The notes under the pieces were generated by a model, which saw only the letters and a program-made list of their open reading frames with translations, ran no database searches and was not told the DNA's origin. From Opitutales bacterium (GTDB lineage Bacteria > Verrucomicrobiota > Verrucomicrobiia > Opitutales > Oceanipulchritudinaceae), in contig SLNJ01000063.1 of NCBI GenBank assembly GCA_007133065.1, positions 1 through 53,013 of the forward strand: a stretch of DNA of 53,013 nucleotides, read 5' to 3'. The position numbers and the translations under genes were made by a program. Position 1 is the stretch's first letter, and each line of letters opens with the position of its first letter. This document shows positions 37,273 to 48,358 of this stretch, in pieces.

Positions 37273-37991
37273 GCGCTTTGTTGCGATACGACCGGACCCT
37301 CATCGAAGGAGAAGCGCCCATGATCGGGGTCGACGAGGCCGGGCGGGGAGCCCTCGCGGGTCCGGTGGTCGCGGCGGCGGTTGGAGTCGTGCCGGCGTTT
37401 TACGAGGGCGTATGGTGCCGCGAGCGCGGGTTGCGATTTCGTGATTCCAAGACGATCGGCGAGACGGAACGCGAGGAATTGGGCGCCGTGTTGCGCGAGG
37501 CTGCGGCGGACCGTCTCTTGTGGCTGGGCATCGGGGTCGGCGCCGTGGAGGAGATCGGCCGGTGCAACATCCTCGGCGCCACACGCCTGGCGATGCAGCG
37601 CGCCCTCGAGGCGCTTGCCGAACAGGCTGGAGGGGATGTTCGATTGTGTCGCGATGATGCCGATACGGCTGGGGTTGCCGGCGCGGTGAAAGTGCCGGCG
37701 CGGATCTGGGTTGACGGCCGGCCGCTGCGGCCGTTTCCGTACCGGCATGAGGCAATCGTGCGCGGGGACGCGAAATCACTCCTCATCGCCATGGCTTCTG
37801 TAGCGGCGAAGACGGCTCGTGATAGGACGATGCGGGAGCTCGGTGGCCGGTTCTCGGGATATGGGTTCGATCAACACAAGGGGTACGCCGTGCAGCGACA
37901 CTTCGAGGCGCTGAATGCGAACGGTCCGTGTGAAGTACACCGAACGCGGTTTCTTCGAAAGTGGAAGGCATGCCGGAATTCCCCACAGTAA
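37269..37991 (+). CDS. rnhB: Ribonuclease HII
   Basis: Removes single misincorporated ribonucleotides and hybrids. The 240 residues have IGVDEAGRGALAGPVVAAA (D22, E23), RFRDSKTI and IVRGDAKSLLIAMASVAAKT, then FDQHKGYAVQRHFEAL, all standard HII motifs. A segment near 125-150 (GGDVRLCRDDADTAGVAG) looks like an insertion. The start ATG overlaps the GAF stop as ATGA. A weak hairpin AGGCC-AAC-GGCCT at 37994-38006 follows the stop. Confidence 0.93.
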   Translation: MSALLRYDRTLIEGEAPMIGVDEAGRGALAGPVVAAAVGVVPAFYEGVWCRERGLRFRDSKTIGETEREELGAVLREAAADRLLWLGIGVGAVEEIGRCNILGATRLAMQRALEALAEQAGGDVRLCRDDADTAGVAGAVKVPARIWVDGRPLRPFPYRHEAIVRGDAKSLLIAMASVAAKTARDRTMRELGGRFSGYGFDQHKGYAVQRHFEALNANGPCEVHRTRFLRKWKACRNSPQ

Positions 37992-38130
37992 TCAGGCCAA
38001 CGGCCTCTCCTGATCTGCCTTGCGCCGACCGGGGCGATTCCCGTTCTTCCGGTTTTGTCTCGCACCGTGTGCGTGTCGGGTCTATGAGGTTGTATCAAAC
38101 TGAAACGCCTGCAACCTCGATTCTCGTTCT

Positions 38131-38901
38131 ATGAAAACCTCGAATTCCATCCGACTCGGAGTCAATATCGATCACTGCGCGACGTTGCGCCAGGCCCGGT
38201 ATCGCGAGTACGCGCGTGATCGCGGGCAGATGGTTGAGCCGGACCCGCTCGCTCTCGCTCTGGTGGCAGAGCGTGCCGGGGCGGACGGGATCACGGTACA
38301 TTTGCGGGAGGATCGGCGGCACATCCAGGAGAGCGACGTGGCGCGGTTGCGCGAGTGCATCCAGACGCGACTCAACCTGGAGATGGCCTGTACGGATGAA
38401 ATGGTGGCGTTTGCGTTGAAGACCCAGCCTGATTCGGTGTGCCTGGTTCCGGAGGGTCGGGCGGAGATCACCACGGAGGGGGGGCTTGATGTGGTGCGGC
38501 ACGTCGGGCTGGTGCGCGACGTTACCGAGTCTCTCCAGCGGGCGGGGATTGCGGTTAGCCTGTTTATCAATCCCGAACCCGAAGCGATCGAGGCGGCTGC
38601 CGAAGTCGGCGCGGACATGGTTGAGTTGCACACGGGATCGTTCGCCAACCATTACTACCTTGAGGAGGCTCGGAGTGAGGAGCTCGACAAACTGCGCGAG
38701 GGGGCGGTCCGTGCGCACGAGGCCGGCCTAATCGTGAACGCCGGACATGGAATCAACTACGTCAACATCGCCGGGGTCCGCGGTATTCCCTGGCTGCACG
38801 AGCTGAATATCGGACATGCGATCATCTCCCGGTCGGTTTTTACGGGGATTGAGGAGGCGGTTCGGGAGATGAAGGCTCGGATGCGGGGCGGGCTCCTTTG
38901 A
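38131..38901 (+). CDS. pdxJ: Pyridoxine 5'-phosphate synthase
   Basis: Last ring-closing step of DXP-dependent vitamin B6 synthesis, condensing 1-deoxyxylulose 5-phosphate and 3-amino-2-oxopropyl phosphate. The 256-residue barrel shows [71 protein letters not shown] and [11 protein letters not shown]. It is followed by acpS with a TGATG overlap, the same pdxJ-acpS pair known from E. coli. There is no Shine-Dalgarno. Confidence 0.97.
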   Translation: MKTSNSIRLGVNIDHCATLRQARYREYARDRGQMVEPDPLALALVAERAGADGITVHLREDRRHIQESDVARLRECIQTRLNLEMACTDEMVAFALKTQPDSVCLVPEGRAEITTEGGLDVVRHVGLVRDVTESLQRAGIAVSLFINPEPEAIEAAAEVGADMVELHTGSFANHYYLEEARSEELDKLREGAVRAHEAGLIVNAGHGINYVNIAGVRGIPWLHELNIGHAIISRSVFTGIEEAVREMKARMRGGLL

Positions 38902-39332
38902 TGGCTGCGATGGCGGTTCAGCTTCCAGAGGGTGGATCCGTGATCGGCGTGGGAATCGACCTTGTCGAAGTCGAGCGCATCCACCGTGCGGTCGAACGGC
39001 ACGGCGACCGGTTTCTGAAGCGCGTTTTTACGGGGGGCGAGATCGCATACTGCATGGGGATGCGTAACCCACACCCGCATCTCGCTGCGCGGTTCGCGGC
39101 AAAAGAAGCGGTATCCAAGGCATTCACGACCGGAATTGGAAGCGAACTGAACTGGACCTCGATCGAGGTCTGCAAGGGCGAACGCCAGGAACCGTACGTC
39201 CGGCTCGACGCGGCGGGCGATCGCTTATTGCAGGCCGTCGGCGCGACGGGTGTGCTCCTGAGCCTGGCGCACACGGCGGACTATGGTGAGGCGGTTGCGC
39301 TGCTGGTCCGATCCGCGGAGCCTCCGCATTGA
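38901..39332 (+). CDS. acpS: Holo-[acyl-carrier-protein] synthase
   Basis: Transfers 4'-phosphopantetheine from CoA to acyl carrier protein. The 143 residues include VIGVGIDLVEVERIHRAVE (metal-binding Asp), then ARFAAKEAVSKAF with the Glu-Lys of the active site, and LLSLAHTADYGEAVALL. The start is the ATG at 38901, overlapping the pdxJ stop. The N-terminal dozen residues before GVGIDLV are longer than usual. Confidence 0.95.
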   Translation: MAAMAVQLPEGGSVIGVGIDLVEVERIHRAVERHGDRFLKRVFTGGEIAYCMGMRNPHPHLAARFAAKEAVSKAFTTGIGSELNWTSIEVCKGERQEPYVRLDAAGDRLLQAVGATGVLLSLAHTADYGEAVALLVRSAEPPH

Positions 39333-39344
39333 CAGGCGGCGGGA

Positions 39345-39602
39345 TCAGTACGCGGGGGACCCTTCCTGTTGATCGCCGTTGTCGCCGTCCTCGTCGGGAT
39401 CGGGTGCGGGGGTGGGTGCGGGCTCCCGTTGATCCGGTGCCGGAGCCGGTTGTTCCGCGGGCGGTTGTTCGAACTCCTGCGGGTCGAACTCGTCATCAGG
39501 CGCGCAGCCGACGAGGCCGAATCCGAGTCCGACCATGCCGGCCGTCAGGACCGACGCGACGGATTTTGCCAATCGGAGTTGCGGCTTGGTGCGTTGGTTC
39601 AT
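39345..39602 (-). CDS. Small Pro/Asp/Glu-rich lipoprotein
   Basis: The 85-residue protein has a lipoprotein signal (SVLTAGMVGLGFGLVGC, acylated Cys 33) followed by a low-complexity tail of Pro, Glu, Asp and Gln (EQPPAEQPAPAPDQREPAPT) with no recognised fold. GAGG lies about 7 nt before the ATG. It is probably an envelope protein with an extended tail. It lies downstream of the glycosyltransferase gene on the same strand, with two small stems in the 130-bp spacer. Confidence 0.7.
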   Translation of the reverse strand: MNQRTKPQLRLAKSVASVLTAGMVGLGFGLVGCAPDDEFDPQEFEQPPAEQPAPAPDQREPAPTPAPDPDEDGDNGDQQEGSPAY

Positions 39603-39732
39603 GGTACTTTCCTCGGTTTGGGTTGTCAGTGGAGTATAGCTTCCAAACGCCTGAAGCTTTCCTTTTTGTTCGGGACATGACGGCCTGAGCCGGGTTCCTG
39701 GAAATCCGCGGGTTTCGGCTCTGTAATGGCGT

Positions 39733-40560
39733 TTACTCACGAACCCGGGCGCCGGTACCGCGGCGGGCAGCCATCCACCCAAGGGCGCCGAGTCCGGGTT
39801 TGCCCGCGGCCAGATCGCGGCGGATCCACCGGTCGCGAAGCCGGTCTTCGATCCGGCGGTGCAGATCGTGTCCAGCGGTGACGGTATTCGCGTAGGCGTC
39901 ACGGGCTTCCGGCGGACGGTGGTGGTAGTTGGCAAGCAACTCGGGCACGACCCCGATGTCGTATTGCATGAGAAATCGGAGGTTGAACTCCCAGTCCCCG
40001 AGCACAGGAAGCGACTCATCGTATCCCCCCAGTTCCTCCCAGACCGCTCGTTCGTAAAGAAATGAGATCGGGGGGAAGAGGTTCTCGTCAAGCATCTCCA
40101 TGAACACGACGGATCCTACGTGTGCGTTGAATGGGGCGCGTTCGCACTCCAGGACCGTGCCGAGCTCCACGCGTTCCACCACCCGCGTCGTGTGGCAGAT
40201 CATGCCGCGGCACCGGGGATGGGGCCGGTTCGCCAGAGCGTCGATCATGGTCTGCAAAAATTCCGGTTGCCATGAATCGTCGTCGTCATGGATCACGATG
40301 TAATCGCTCTCCGTTCGGCGGATGCCCGCGTTTGAAGCCGCCTCCATGCCGTGTGATTCCGTGTGATGCACGACTTGTACCCGCGGGTCCGATTCGAGGC
40401 CGGCGGCGCACCGTTCGGATTCAACCGCCCGGGGATCTCCCCCATCGTTGACCACAACCAGTTGCCAGTGCGGGTAGAGCTGGTCTCGTACGCCCGCCAG
40501 TGCCCGGCGAAGCAGCACCGGTCGGTCGCGGGTGCGGGTTATGATGCCTACGCGGTCCAT
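39733..40560 (-). CDS. Family 2 glycosyltransferase
   Basis: GT-A glycosyltransferase of 275 residues: RVGIITRTRDRPVLLRRAL, VVVNDGGDPRAVE at 35-47, IVIHDDDDSWQPEFLQTM with the metal-binding Asp cluster at 92-95, and the acceptor-side segment VLGDWEFNLRFLMQYDIGVV. It is a paralogue of the edge gene at 1-1171 (compare ITRTKDR/ITRTRDR and HDDDDAW/HDDDDSW) without the coiled-coil tail. ATG 40560 is preferred over the upstream TTG 40569. The substrate is probably a surface polysaccharide. Confidence 0.88.
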   Translation of the reverse strand: MDRVGIITRTRDRPVLLRRALAGVRDQLYPHWQLVVVNDGGDPRAVESERCAAGLESDPRVQVVHHTESHGMEAASNAGIRRTESDYIVIHDDDDSWQPEFLQTMIDALANRPHPRCRGMICHTTRVVERVELGTVLECERAPFNAHVGSVVFMEMLDENLFPPISFLYERAVWEELGGYDESLPVLGDWEFNLRFLMQYDIGVVPELLANYHHRPPEARDAYANTVTAGHDLHRRIEDRLRDRWIRRDLAAGKPGLGALGWMAARRGTGARVRE

Positions 40561-40624
40561 GTGGAGCAATTCGATCGGTGAATTTGACGGTGTTTCCGGA
40601 GTTCGACAACCATTAATCCGGCGC

Positions 40625-40653
40625 TTGACAGGATGACGAATATGACTGATACC
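40625..40653 (+). promoter_or_regulatory. Candidate promoter for the gene at 40810
   Basis: A consensus -35 TTGACA at 40625-40630 is followed after 17 bp by GATACC. A second -10-like TATACT lies at 40661-40666 but without a matching -35. A leader of about 150 nt to the downstream ATG would result. Moderate at best. Confidence 0.3.
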
Positions 40654-40809
40654 CGTTACTTATACTTGATCGCAGAGACACAAACCTTGAGTTGTTGAGC
40701 CGACCTCCTGTTGCGTCGCGGATCAATGTGAAGCTGGGAGATCGAGGGGATACGCTCACCTCTCCTCCACACATGATCCGGCGGAACAGGGAAACTTGAT
40801 GATCCGACC

Positions 40810-41592
40810 ATGAAGATTCACCTTTATTATTCACTGATTCCCGAGGCGTTGATTTACTCGATGCTGCCTCCGGAGAAATTCGGGATGTACCAAGCCACCG
40901 GATCGAAGCGCCAGACCGAGGGCCCGGCGATATTCTTCGAGCTGGATCAGAGTGTGGACCTGCCGGCCTTCGCTTTGGAGGAGACGCGAAAGCGCTGTGT
41001 TGAGCACCCGGATGGCCGTCCAAAGAACTCGACCTATGTGGCGGTGTACCATGTTTTGGCCAATCTCCCCCTGGAGGCGTTGGGGAAGCTGTACCTGACA
41101 ACACAGGCCGGATTCACGCTGGAGTTGGAAGCGGTGCCTTACGAACCGGCGGAAGCGGAGCGGCCGTTGCACTTGTACCAGGAGCTCGGGCCGGTATTCC
41201 CGCGGGTGGCGTCGAACCTCGGACCGAGGGAGTTCTGCCGGTACGTGACCGATCCGAACCAGCCGATTTCGCTACCCAAGGTGGTGTTCACGGAACTGCG
41301 GATCGACGGATTGGCGAGGGATCCGCGAAATGATCCGGCTAAGCACATCCCCTACCGGAGGCTGGTGCATCTGCGGGAGTGTCTCGCGGCTCTAAAGGAG
41401 AAGCCGGAGAAGAAGACCAAGATCGTGGAGCGGGAGATGCGTCCGGACATTCTCTATTACATGATTCAGAATGGTGTTTTCGCGGGGGACCAGGATCATC
41501 TCCTTTACTATCCTTTGCCGTCGGAGGACGAGTTGGCCAGCGAGCACTATCTATGGTGGCATTCGGCGCGGCGGGTGCGGTCGTCGTATTAA
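40810..41592 (+). CDS. Hypothetical protein
   Basis: Not recognised. The 260-residue soluble protein has no signal peptide or membrane helix. Features are MKIHLYYSLIPEALIYSMLP, YQATGSKRQTEGPAIFFELD, and a C-terminal half with LPKVVFTELRIDGLARDPRN and HIPYRRLVHLRECLAALKEK. The composition and codon usage look like those of neighbouring genes, so it is a real gene. It precedes hppA by 29 bp on the same strand and may share its transcript, but nothing in the sequence indicates a role in pyrophosphate metabolism. Confidence 0.75.
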   Translation: MKIHLYYSLIPEALIYSMLPPEKFGMYQATGSKRQTEGPAIFFELDQSVDLPAFALEETRKRCVEHPDGRPKNSTYVAVYHVLANLPLEALGKLYLTTQAGFTLELEAVPYEPAEAERPLHLYQELGPVFPRVASNLGPREFCRYVTDPNQPISLPKVVFTELRIDGLARDPRNDPAKHIPYRRLVHLRECLAALKEKPEKKTKIVEREMRPDILYYMIQNGVFAGDQDHLLYYPLPSEDELASEHYLWWHSARRVRSSY

Positions 41593-41621
41593 TACTCATC
41601 ACCTGAAAACAATACGCTTCT

Positions 41622-43640
<2,019 letters not shown>

Positions 43641-43642
43641 GT

Positions 43643-43668
43643 ATTCCGGCGGTTGCCGGCGCCGGAAT
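43643..43668. terminator. Candidate bidirectional terminator between hppA and the acetolactate-synthase-like gene
   Basis: ATTCCGGC at 43643-43650 pairs perfectly with GCCGGAAT at 43661-43668 around a 10-nt loop, filling the 32-bp gap between two convergent genes. There is no U-tract on either strand, but position and symmetry fit a shared termination structure. Confidence 0.45.
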
Positions 43669-43672
43669 GCTG

Positions 43673-45409
43673 CTAGGTGCTCTCCATCTGTATCGGCTTG
43701 GCAAAGGGCTCCATCTCGGTGAGCGGGTGGCCGAACGCGATCTTTGGGTACACGTTCGCGTTCGGGTCGATCATGACCTGAAGAAGGTAAGGGGCGTCCG
43801 GCTGCGCGAACGCCTCGGCAAAAGCGGCAGTCATGTCCCCGGGATTTTTCACCGTGCCGGCACGGATGCCATAAGCTTCGGAGACGCGTGCAAAATCGGG
43901 CGCCGAGTATCCCCATGCCGTGGAGGGGTAGCGCTCTTCGAAGTAGCTCTGCTGAAACTGGCGTACCATGCCGTGGCACTGGTTGTTTAGAAGAATTATC
44001 TTAAGGGACAGTCGGTTGCGCGCGACGGTCTGGAGTTCCTGCAGGTTGAGCTGGAACCCGCCGTCTCCCGCGACGAGCACGACCGGTTTGCCCGGGTATG
44101 CGAACGCCGTCCCGATGGCGGCGGGCAGACCGAATCCCATGGCGCCCATTCCCCCGGTGTTGAAGAACCGCTGTCCGGCGTGGAGCCGGAGCGACTGGGC
44201 GCACCACATCTGGTGCTGGCCGACGTCGCTGACGTAGGCGGCGGCATCGGCGGCGATTTCGGAGAGATCGTGGAAGAGTTCGTGCGGGTTGATCGCTGCG
44301 GGATCGCCGCGGTATTCGCTTGCGTCCGGCCATCGCTCCCGCAGCTCGCGCAGGTGGGCCTCCCACGCCTCGTGTTTGCCGGGCGGTGATTCCAGAGGTT
44401 CCGCGGCCACCGCATCGAGGAAATCGCGGAGGTGGGCGATGATTGTGTGACACCCGGTAACGCGGTTGTTGGTCTCTCCGGGGTCGATATCGACCTGGTA
44501 GATAGTGCGATCCCCCTTGAACGCCCTGGTATCGGCTCCGGTCTGGCGGACGTCCAGACGGCTGCCGAGGACGAGAAGAAAATCCGATTCGCCAATCGCG
44601 CAATTCGCCCAACGGTTTCCATACGATCCGATGAACCCGACTCGCAGGGGATGGTTCCAGGGGAGCGCATCCACGGCCATGAGGCTGTTGACGACCGGGA
44701 TCCCGAGTTTTTCGACCGCTTGCGGGAATCGATCATGCGCCCGCGCGGACATCAGTCCGCCACCTACAAGGAGTAGGGGGCGTTGCGCCTGGCGCAGATC
44801 GGCGAGAAAGGGAGCGAGCGCGGAGGCAGCGATGTTCGGGCGATCCGAGTTGTTCGGATCCGGCGTTCCGGGAATCGGGGTATCGTCGGGGACCGATTCG
44901 TTCTGGACGTCCATCGGAACATCGAGGAGGACTGGTCCGGGACGGCCCTCGCAGGCCAGGGCGAAAGCTCGGGCAAGGGCCGCCGGGAGGTCGGCAACAT
45001 TGCGCACCATCCACGCATCCTTCGTGATCGGACGCGCCATCGCGACGATGTCGGTCTCCTGGAATCCCAGTTGGCGGACCGGGCGGTCTCCCTTCTGCTC
45101 GTGGCGGTTCACCTGGCCGGTGATGAACACCGCGGGCGCGGAGTCGAAATAGCAGCTGCCGATCCCCGTGAGCAGGTTGGTGGCGCCGGGGCCGCTCGTT
45201 GCCAGTGCGACGCCGGGCACGCCCCGGACGCGGGCATGAGCATCGGCCGCGAAAGCGGCTGCTTGTTCGTGGTGGACGCTTACAATCCGGATCCGGTCCT
45301 GCCGGTGAAGTGAGTCAACCAGGTGCGTGATCATCCCACCCACGACTTCAAAGACATGGGTGACCCCCTGTTCGGCGAGAAATGCCGCTATGTAGTCGGA
45401 GGCTTTCAT
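43673..45409 (-). CDS. Acetolactate synthase large-subunit-like ThDP enzyme
   Basis: Thiamine diphosphate-dependent enzyme of the acetohydroxyacid synthase branch, 578 residues. Numbering from the GTG at 45412, one codon upstream: catalytic Glu49 in SVHHEQAAAFAADAHAR, GDG...NN ThDP motif at 449-477 (AGDGGFQLNLQEL to IILLNN), and central FAD/Rossmann-like domain with PLLLVGGG. The Trp that follows GMVRQ in typical synthases is Phe486 (GMVRQFQQ). No ilvN regulatory subunit or ilvC is adjacent; neighbours are a methyltransferase and glycan-type genes. It may act on another 2-oxoacid or in sugar-precursor synthesis; biosynthetic AHAS remains possible. Confidence 0.8.
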   Translation of the reverse strand: MKASDYIAAFLAEQGVTHVFEVVGGMITHLVDSLHRQDRIRIVSVHHEQAAAFAADAHARVRGVPGVALATSGPGATNLLTGIGSCYFDSAPAVFITGQVNRHEQKGDRPVRQLGFQETDIVAMARPITKDAWMVRNVADLPAALARAFALACEGRPGPVLLDVPMDVQNESVPDDTPIPGTPDPNNSDRPNIAASALAPFLADLRQAQRPLLLVGGGLMSARAHDRFPQAVEKLGIPVVNSLMAVDALPWNHPLRVGFIGSYGNRWANCAIGESDFLLVLGSRLDVRQTGADTRAFKGDRTIYQVDIDPGETNNRVTGCHTIIAHLRDFLDAVAAEPLESPPGKHEAWEAHLRELRERWPDASEYRGDPAAINPHELFHDLSEIAADAAAYVSDVGQHQMWCAQSLRLHAGQRFFNTGGMGAMGFGLPAAIGTAFAYPGKPVVLVAGDGGFQLNLQELQTVARNRLSLKIILLNNQCHGMVRQFQQSYFEERYPSTAWGYSAPDFARVSEAYGIRAGTVKNPGDMTAAFAEAFAQPDAPYLLQVMIDPNANVYPKIAFGHPLTEMEPFAKPIQMEST

Positions 45410-45507
45410 CACGAATCACGCAGTTGAACCGCCGATCCCGCCCGGACGCAATCCCAATCCCGCGACCGCACTTGCCCATGGATGCTGGCACGCTGTCGAA
45501 AACCATT

Positions 45508-46512
45508 TTACCCGGTCTCCCGCTCGAACTTTTCCGTCATGTCATTTTCGAGGTCGGCTCCGACCTTCCAGAACTCGATCATCGACCGGACATCGCGAAA
45601 GTAGCCGGCGGCCGCCGGAACACCGGCAAATCCGTCCTGGAGCGGTTCCAGGCAGGCCAGTCCCTCCTGCATTCCCTGTTCCATGAACACGAGCATCGCT
45701 TTGGACGCCGCCACACAGGCCGCGCTCTGTGGATCCCACTTTGCGATCGCCCGGTCGAGCAGGGCGATCTTGTGATCGGTTTTGATCTCCGTGCGCAGGT
45801 TGCGTTTCAGGAGTTCTGCAGGGATCGGCTTTGTCAGCAGGAAGAGCTTCGAGCCATCCTCGTCGCAGAGAAACGCCATGTATTCCGCCAAAAATTCCAT
45901 CGCCACGTGAACCCATGGAACGTAGGGCGTATTGTAGTCCTGCTGGATGATGATGCTTTGACCGGAAATCAGGTGTGGAAAGAACTCGGAGATGATGTGC
46001 TGGTTGGTCAACCAGCACTTGGCGACGTCGACGAAGAGGATTTCAATCGGTGAACCGTTCCAGCGCTTGGCTTTTAAGTCGCCTTCGTGGATCGCGATCA
46101 AGTCGCTATACGCCTCGGTCGCCCGCTCGAACACCGGGCGAAACGAACTGCCGACAGGGAACTCGGATCCGAGGATGTCCCGGCTGAATGCATCGCGCGG
46201 CACGCGAAACAGATCGTACGCGTGAATGATCGGTTTGGCGCAGTCCTTCGCCCGCGCATTATCGCGCAACCCCGTTGCAAGGCACACGGTGGAGCGTCCC
46301 GCAAAACACCCGGCATCGACGACACTTCCTAATCCGGAAAACCAATGGGTTGCCAGCCAGCGGAGCATTTTCCGCTCGTTGCCGAGGATCATCTCGGCGG
46401 TGTCCCGCCATGGCACGGCCTCGTCCGGGATTTCGTGCCGCCAGGCGTGGGTACGTATCGAATCCAGATAGGCGTCTGCCGCGGGTTCTGGTTGGCTGTC
46501 GGATTCTGACAT
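45508..46512 (-). CDS. SAM-dependent methyltransferase-like protein
   Basis: The 334-residue protein has a class I methyltransferase core: GSVVDAGCFAGRSTVCLATG (motif I, SAM loop), IHAYDLFRV, IAIHEGDLKAKRW, and EILFVDVAKCWLTNQHIISE with SGQSIIIQQDYN (motifs II-III). Such proteins occur in surface polysaccharide clusters beside glycosyltransferases. ATG 46512 (MSESDSQPEP) is the likely start; the frame is open upstream to 46725. It lies 98 bp upstream of the acetolactate-synthase-like gene on the same strand and may be co-transcribed with it. Acceptor unknown. Confidence 0.7.
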   Translation of the reverse strand: MSESDSQPEPAADAYLDSIRTHAWRHEIPDEAVPWRDTAEMILGNERKMLRWLATHWFSGLGSVVDAGCFAGRSTVCLATGLRDNARAKDCAKPIIHAYDLFRVPRDAFSRDILGSEFPVGSSFRPVFERATEAYSDLIAIHEGDLKAKRWNGSPIEILFVDVAKCWLTNQHIISEFFPHLISGQSIIIQQDYNTPYVPWVHVAMEFLAEYMAFLCDEDGSKLFLLTKPIPAELLKRNLRTEIKTDHKIALLDRAIAKWDPQSAACVAASKAMLVFMEQGMQEGLACLEPLQDGFAGVPAAAGYFRDVRSMIEFWKVGADLENDMTEKFERETG

Positions 46513-46888
46513 TGGTGGTCGACGGGACCGAATTCTCAACCGATACATAAAGCCGCGCCACGCGAGCGCGGGCCTGAAAAGGATTCGGTCCGGTTCGGAG
46601 ATTTGCATTCCAATCCCATGCGGGCGGCAAGCTTTTTCAGATCCGTATCCCTTGCGTCGCTCGACCGGGTGAGGCACCCCGGCGCCGGTTTCGACAAACG
46701 CACCGCAAGGCAGGTTCGCGGTCATTCGCCGGAGAGCGGTGCGATGGCGTCACCGGTGATGGGGCGACGGGTATTCTGCGAACGAATCCATAGGAAGGGG
46801 CGCCGAAGTCCGCATTTTTCGCTTCTCTCCGCCCTCTGCGGATTGATAAGGTGCGGAATTGGAGCGAGAGGAGAGAACAGGAGTGAGA
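46513..46888. other. 376-bp divergent spacer with no supported gene
   Basis: The minus-strand frame of the methyltransferase remains open here but resembles no family, and its first in-family residues start at 46512 or later. A weak inverted repeat (TCCGCA / TGCGGA, near 46808-46838) precedes the rightward membrane-protein gene. No convincing promoter boxes were found. Confidence 0.4.
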
Positions 46889-48358
46889 ATGGGTGCGGAT
46901 GTCCGTGACCGGCTGTGGGTGGTTTACTCACTTTTCTTCAGCGTGTGGCTGGCGGCAAATTTCTCAGCGTTTTCAGGGGCATGGTGGTACGCGGATGATT
47001 TCCTGTTCTTCGATTACAGCCGTCTGGAACTCCTGAAGGGATCATTGCACCATGGGCGTCCCGGTTTTGGAATACTGCTGCAATTCCTGCATTTCGAGAT
47101 GCCTCCGGAGGCGACCGTGATGAACCGGGTTTCTCGGTTGTTTCAGGGAGCGATGCACGTGGGAGCGGCGGTCGTGTTCTACCGGATGGTACGTCCGTTT
47201 CTCTCTCCAGTCGGTGCGGCGCTGACGGCGGTGCCGTTCCTCCTCTGGGGACTGAACGGGGAGGCGACGCTCTGGCGGGCGGCGAGCATGTATCCTGCGG
47301 CGGCACTCCTCTCGCTCGGAGGAATGCATTGGATCGTTCAGGGTTGGGAGATCCGCCGATGGAGCCTCATCTCAGCGGGGGCGATCCTTTGTCTGGCCGC
47401 AGCATTGACGAACCAGGCGGCGGTGACCGCAGGCATCATGGGGTACCTGATCGTCGTGAGTTTGCGCGGGGTGTCGCTTGGGTTCGATCCGAAGCGGATG
47501 GCTCTGGAGGTGGGAACCGTCCTGCCGTTCTTTCTCGTGGCAGCGGTGATTTCCGCGCTGCTGGCGCAGCATTTCGGAAGTGACCGGGGCGGGTTTGCGG
47601 ACGACTGGGTCGCCAAATGGAAGTTTTTCGGGGAGCTGACTCGTTCCTTCCTCTTTTTTGATGGAATTTACTCCCCTTTGACCCGCTGGTTGCACGGACT
47701 GCTCATCGCGGGTGGCGCGATCGTGTGGGCAGTGTCGATCGTTCGCCGAAAGCTGGACGCGTGGGGGACTACCGCGGTGCCGCTTTGTCTGGCGGCCGGA
47801 TTCGTTGTTCCGTATCTGCCGAATCTCATCATTGCCGACAGCTACCCGAGCTTGAGAATTATGTACACCGCTCCGCTGCTGATGTCCGCCGTCATCGCCT
47901 TGACGTGGCGGATGGGTTCGACGCTCCCCGGAGCACGAGGCGTTCTCGTCGCGCTGGTTGTCCTGCTCGGGGGGAGTTATGCGATCCTGGCTTGGGAGAA
48001 CGGACGCGAGTACGTGGCGCTGTACGGTCGCGATGTCGAATCCGCGGCAGCGATTGAAGCCCTTGCGCGGGATCATGGGACCGACCGCGTCCTGGTCGTC
48101 GATCTGTACCGGATGCGCGAGCCGTGGGTGGACGACAATCCGTACGGATTTCGCATCGTTCATGCCGGCAACCGCTATTCCGTCTTCTTGTATCACTGGG
48201 CAGCCAAGAGCTTTTTGCGCTGGCACACCGATCTCGAACCGGTTTCCGACGAACTGGTGCTAAAATACCTGGAATTTCCCTACGATCTGCCGCGCGATCC
48301 CCCCCTGCAATGGCACTACATCGAGGAGGACGATCTGGTCATCGTCGCGCCGCGGTAG
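46889..48358 (+). CDS. Polytopic membrane protein, GtrII-like (GT-C type) glycosyltransferase candidate
   Basis: The 489-residue protein has about ten membrane helices. After the first helix comes WWYADDFLFFDYSR (residues 33-46), the acidic pair expected in the first external loop of GT-C enzymes that use polyprenyl-linked sugars. The general pattern resembles GtrII O-antigen glucosyltransferases. A soluble C-terminal domain (about 375-489) follows the last helix (ALVVLLGGSYAILAWENGRE). ATG 46889 is chosen because AGGAG lies 5 nt upstream. It is convergent with the next gene, with no intervening base. Function is inferred from topology and motif. Confidence 0.65.
   Translation: MGADVRDRLWVVYSLFFSVWLAANFSAFSGAWWYADDFLFFDYSRLELLKGSLHHGRPGFGILLQFLHFEMPPEATVMNRVSRLFQGAMHVGAAVVFYRMVRPFLSPVGAALTAVPFLLWGLNGEATLWRAASMYPAAALLSLGGMHWIVQGWEIRRWSLISAGAILCLAAALTNQAAVTAGIMGYLIVVSLRGVSLGFDPKRMALEVGTVLPFFLVAAVISALLAQHFGSDRGGFADDWVAKWKFFGELTRSFLFFDGIYSPLTRWLHGLLIAGGAIVWAVSIVRRKLDAWGTTAVPLCLAAGFVVPYLPNLIIADSYPSLRIMYTAPLLMSAVIALTWRMGSTLPGARGVLVALVVLLGGSYAILAWENGREYVALYGRDVESAAAIEALARDHGTDRVLVVDLYRMREPWVDDNPYGFRIVHAGNRYSVFLYHWAAKSFLRWHTDLEPVSDELVLKYLEFPYDLPRDPPLQWHYIEEDDLVIVAPR

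Noticed and set aside
38028..38060. ACCGG/CCGGT stem followed by TTTTGTCT after rnhB as a terminator
   Set aside because: Five-bp stem with a 16-nt loop; too weak to support, although the T-rich tail is suggestive.
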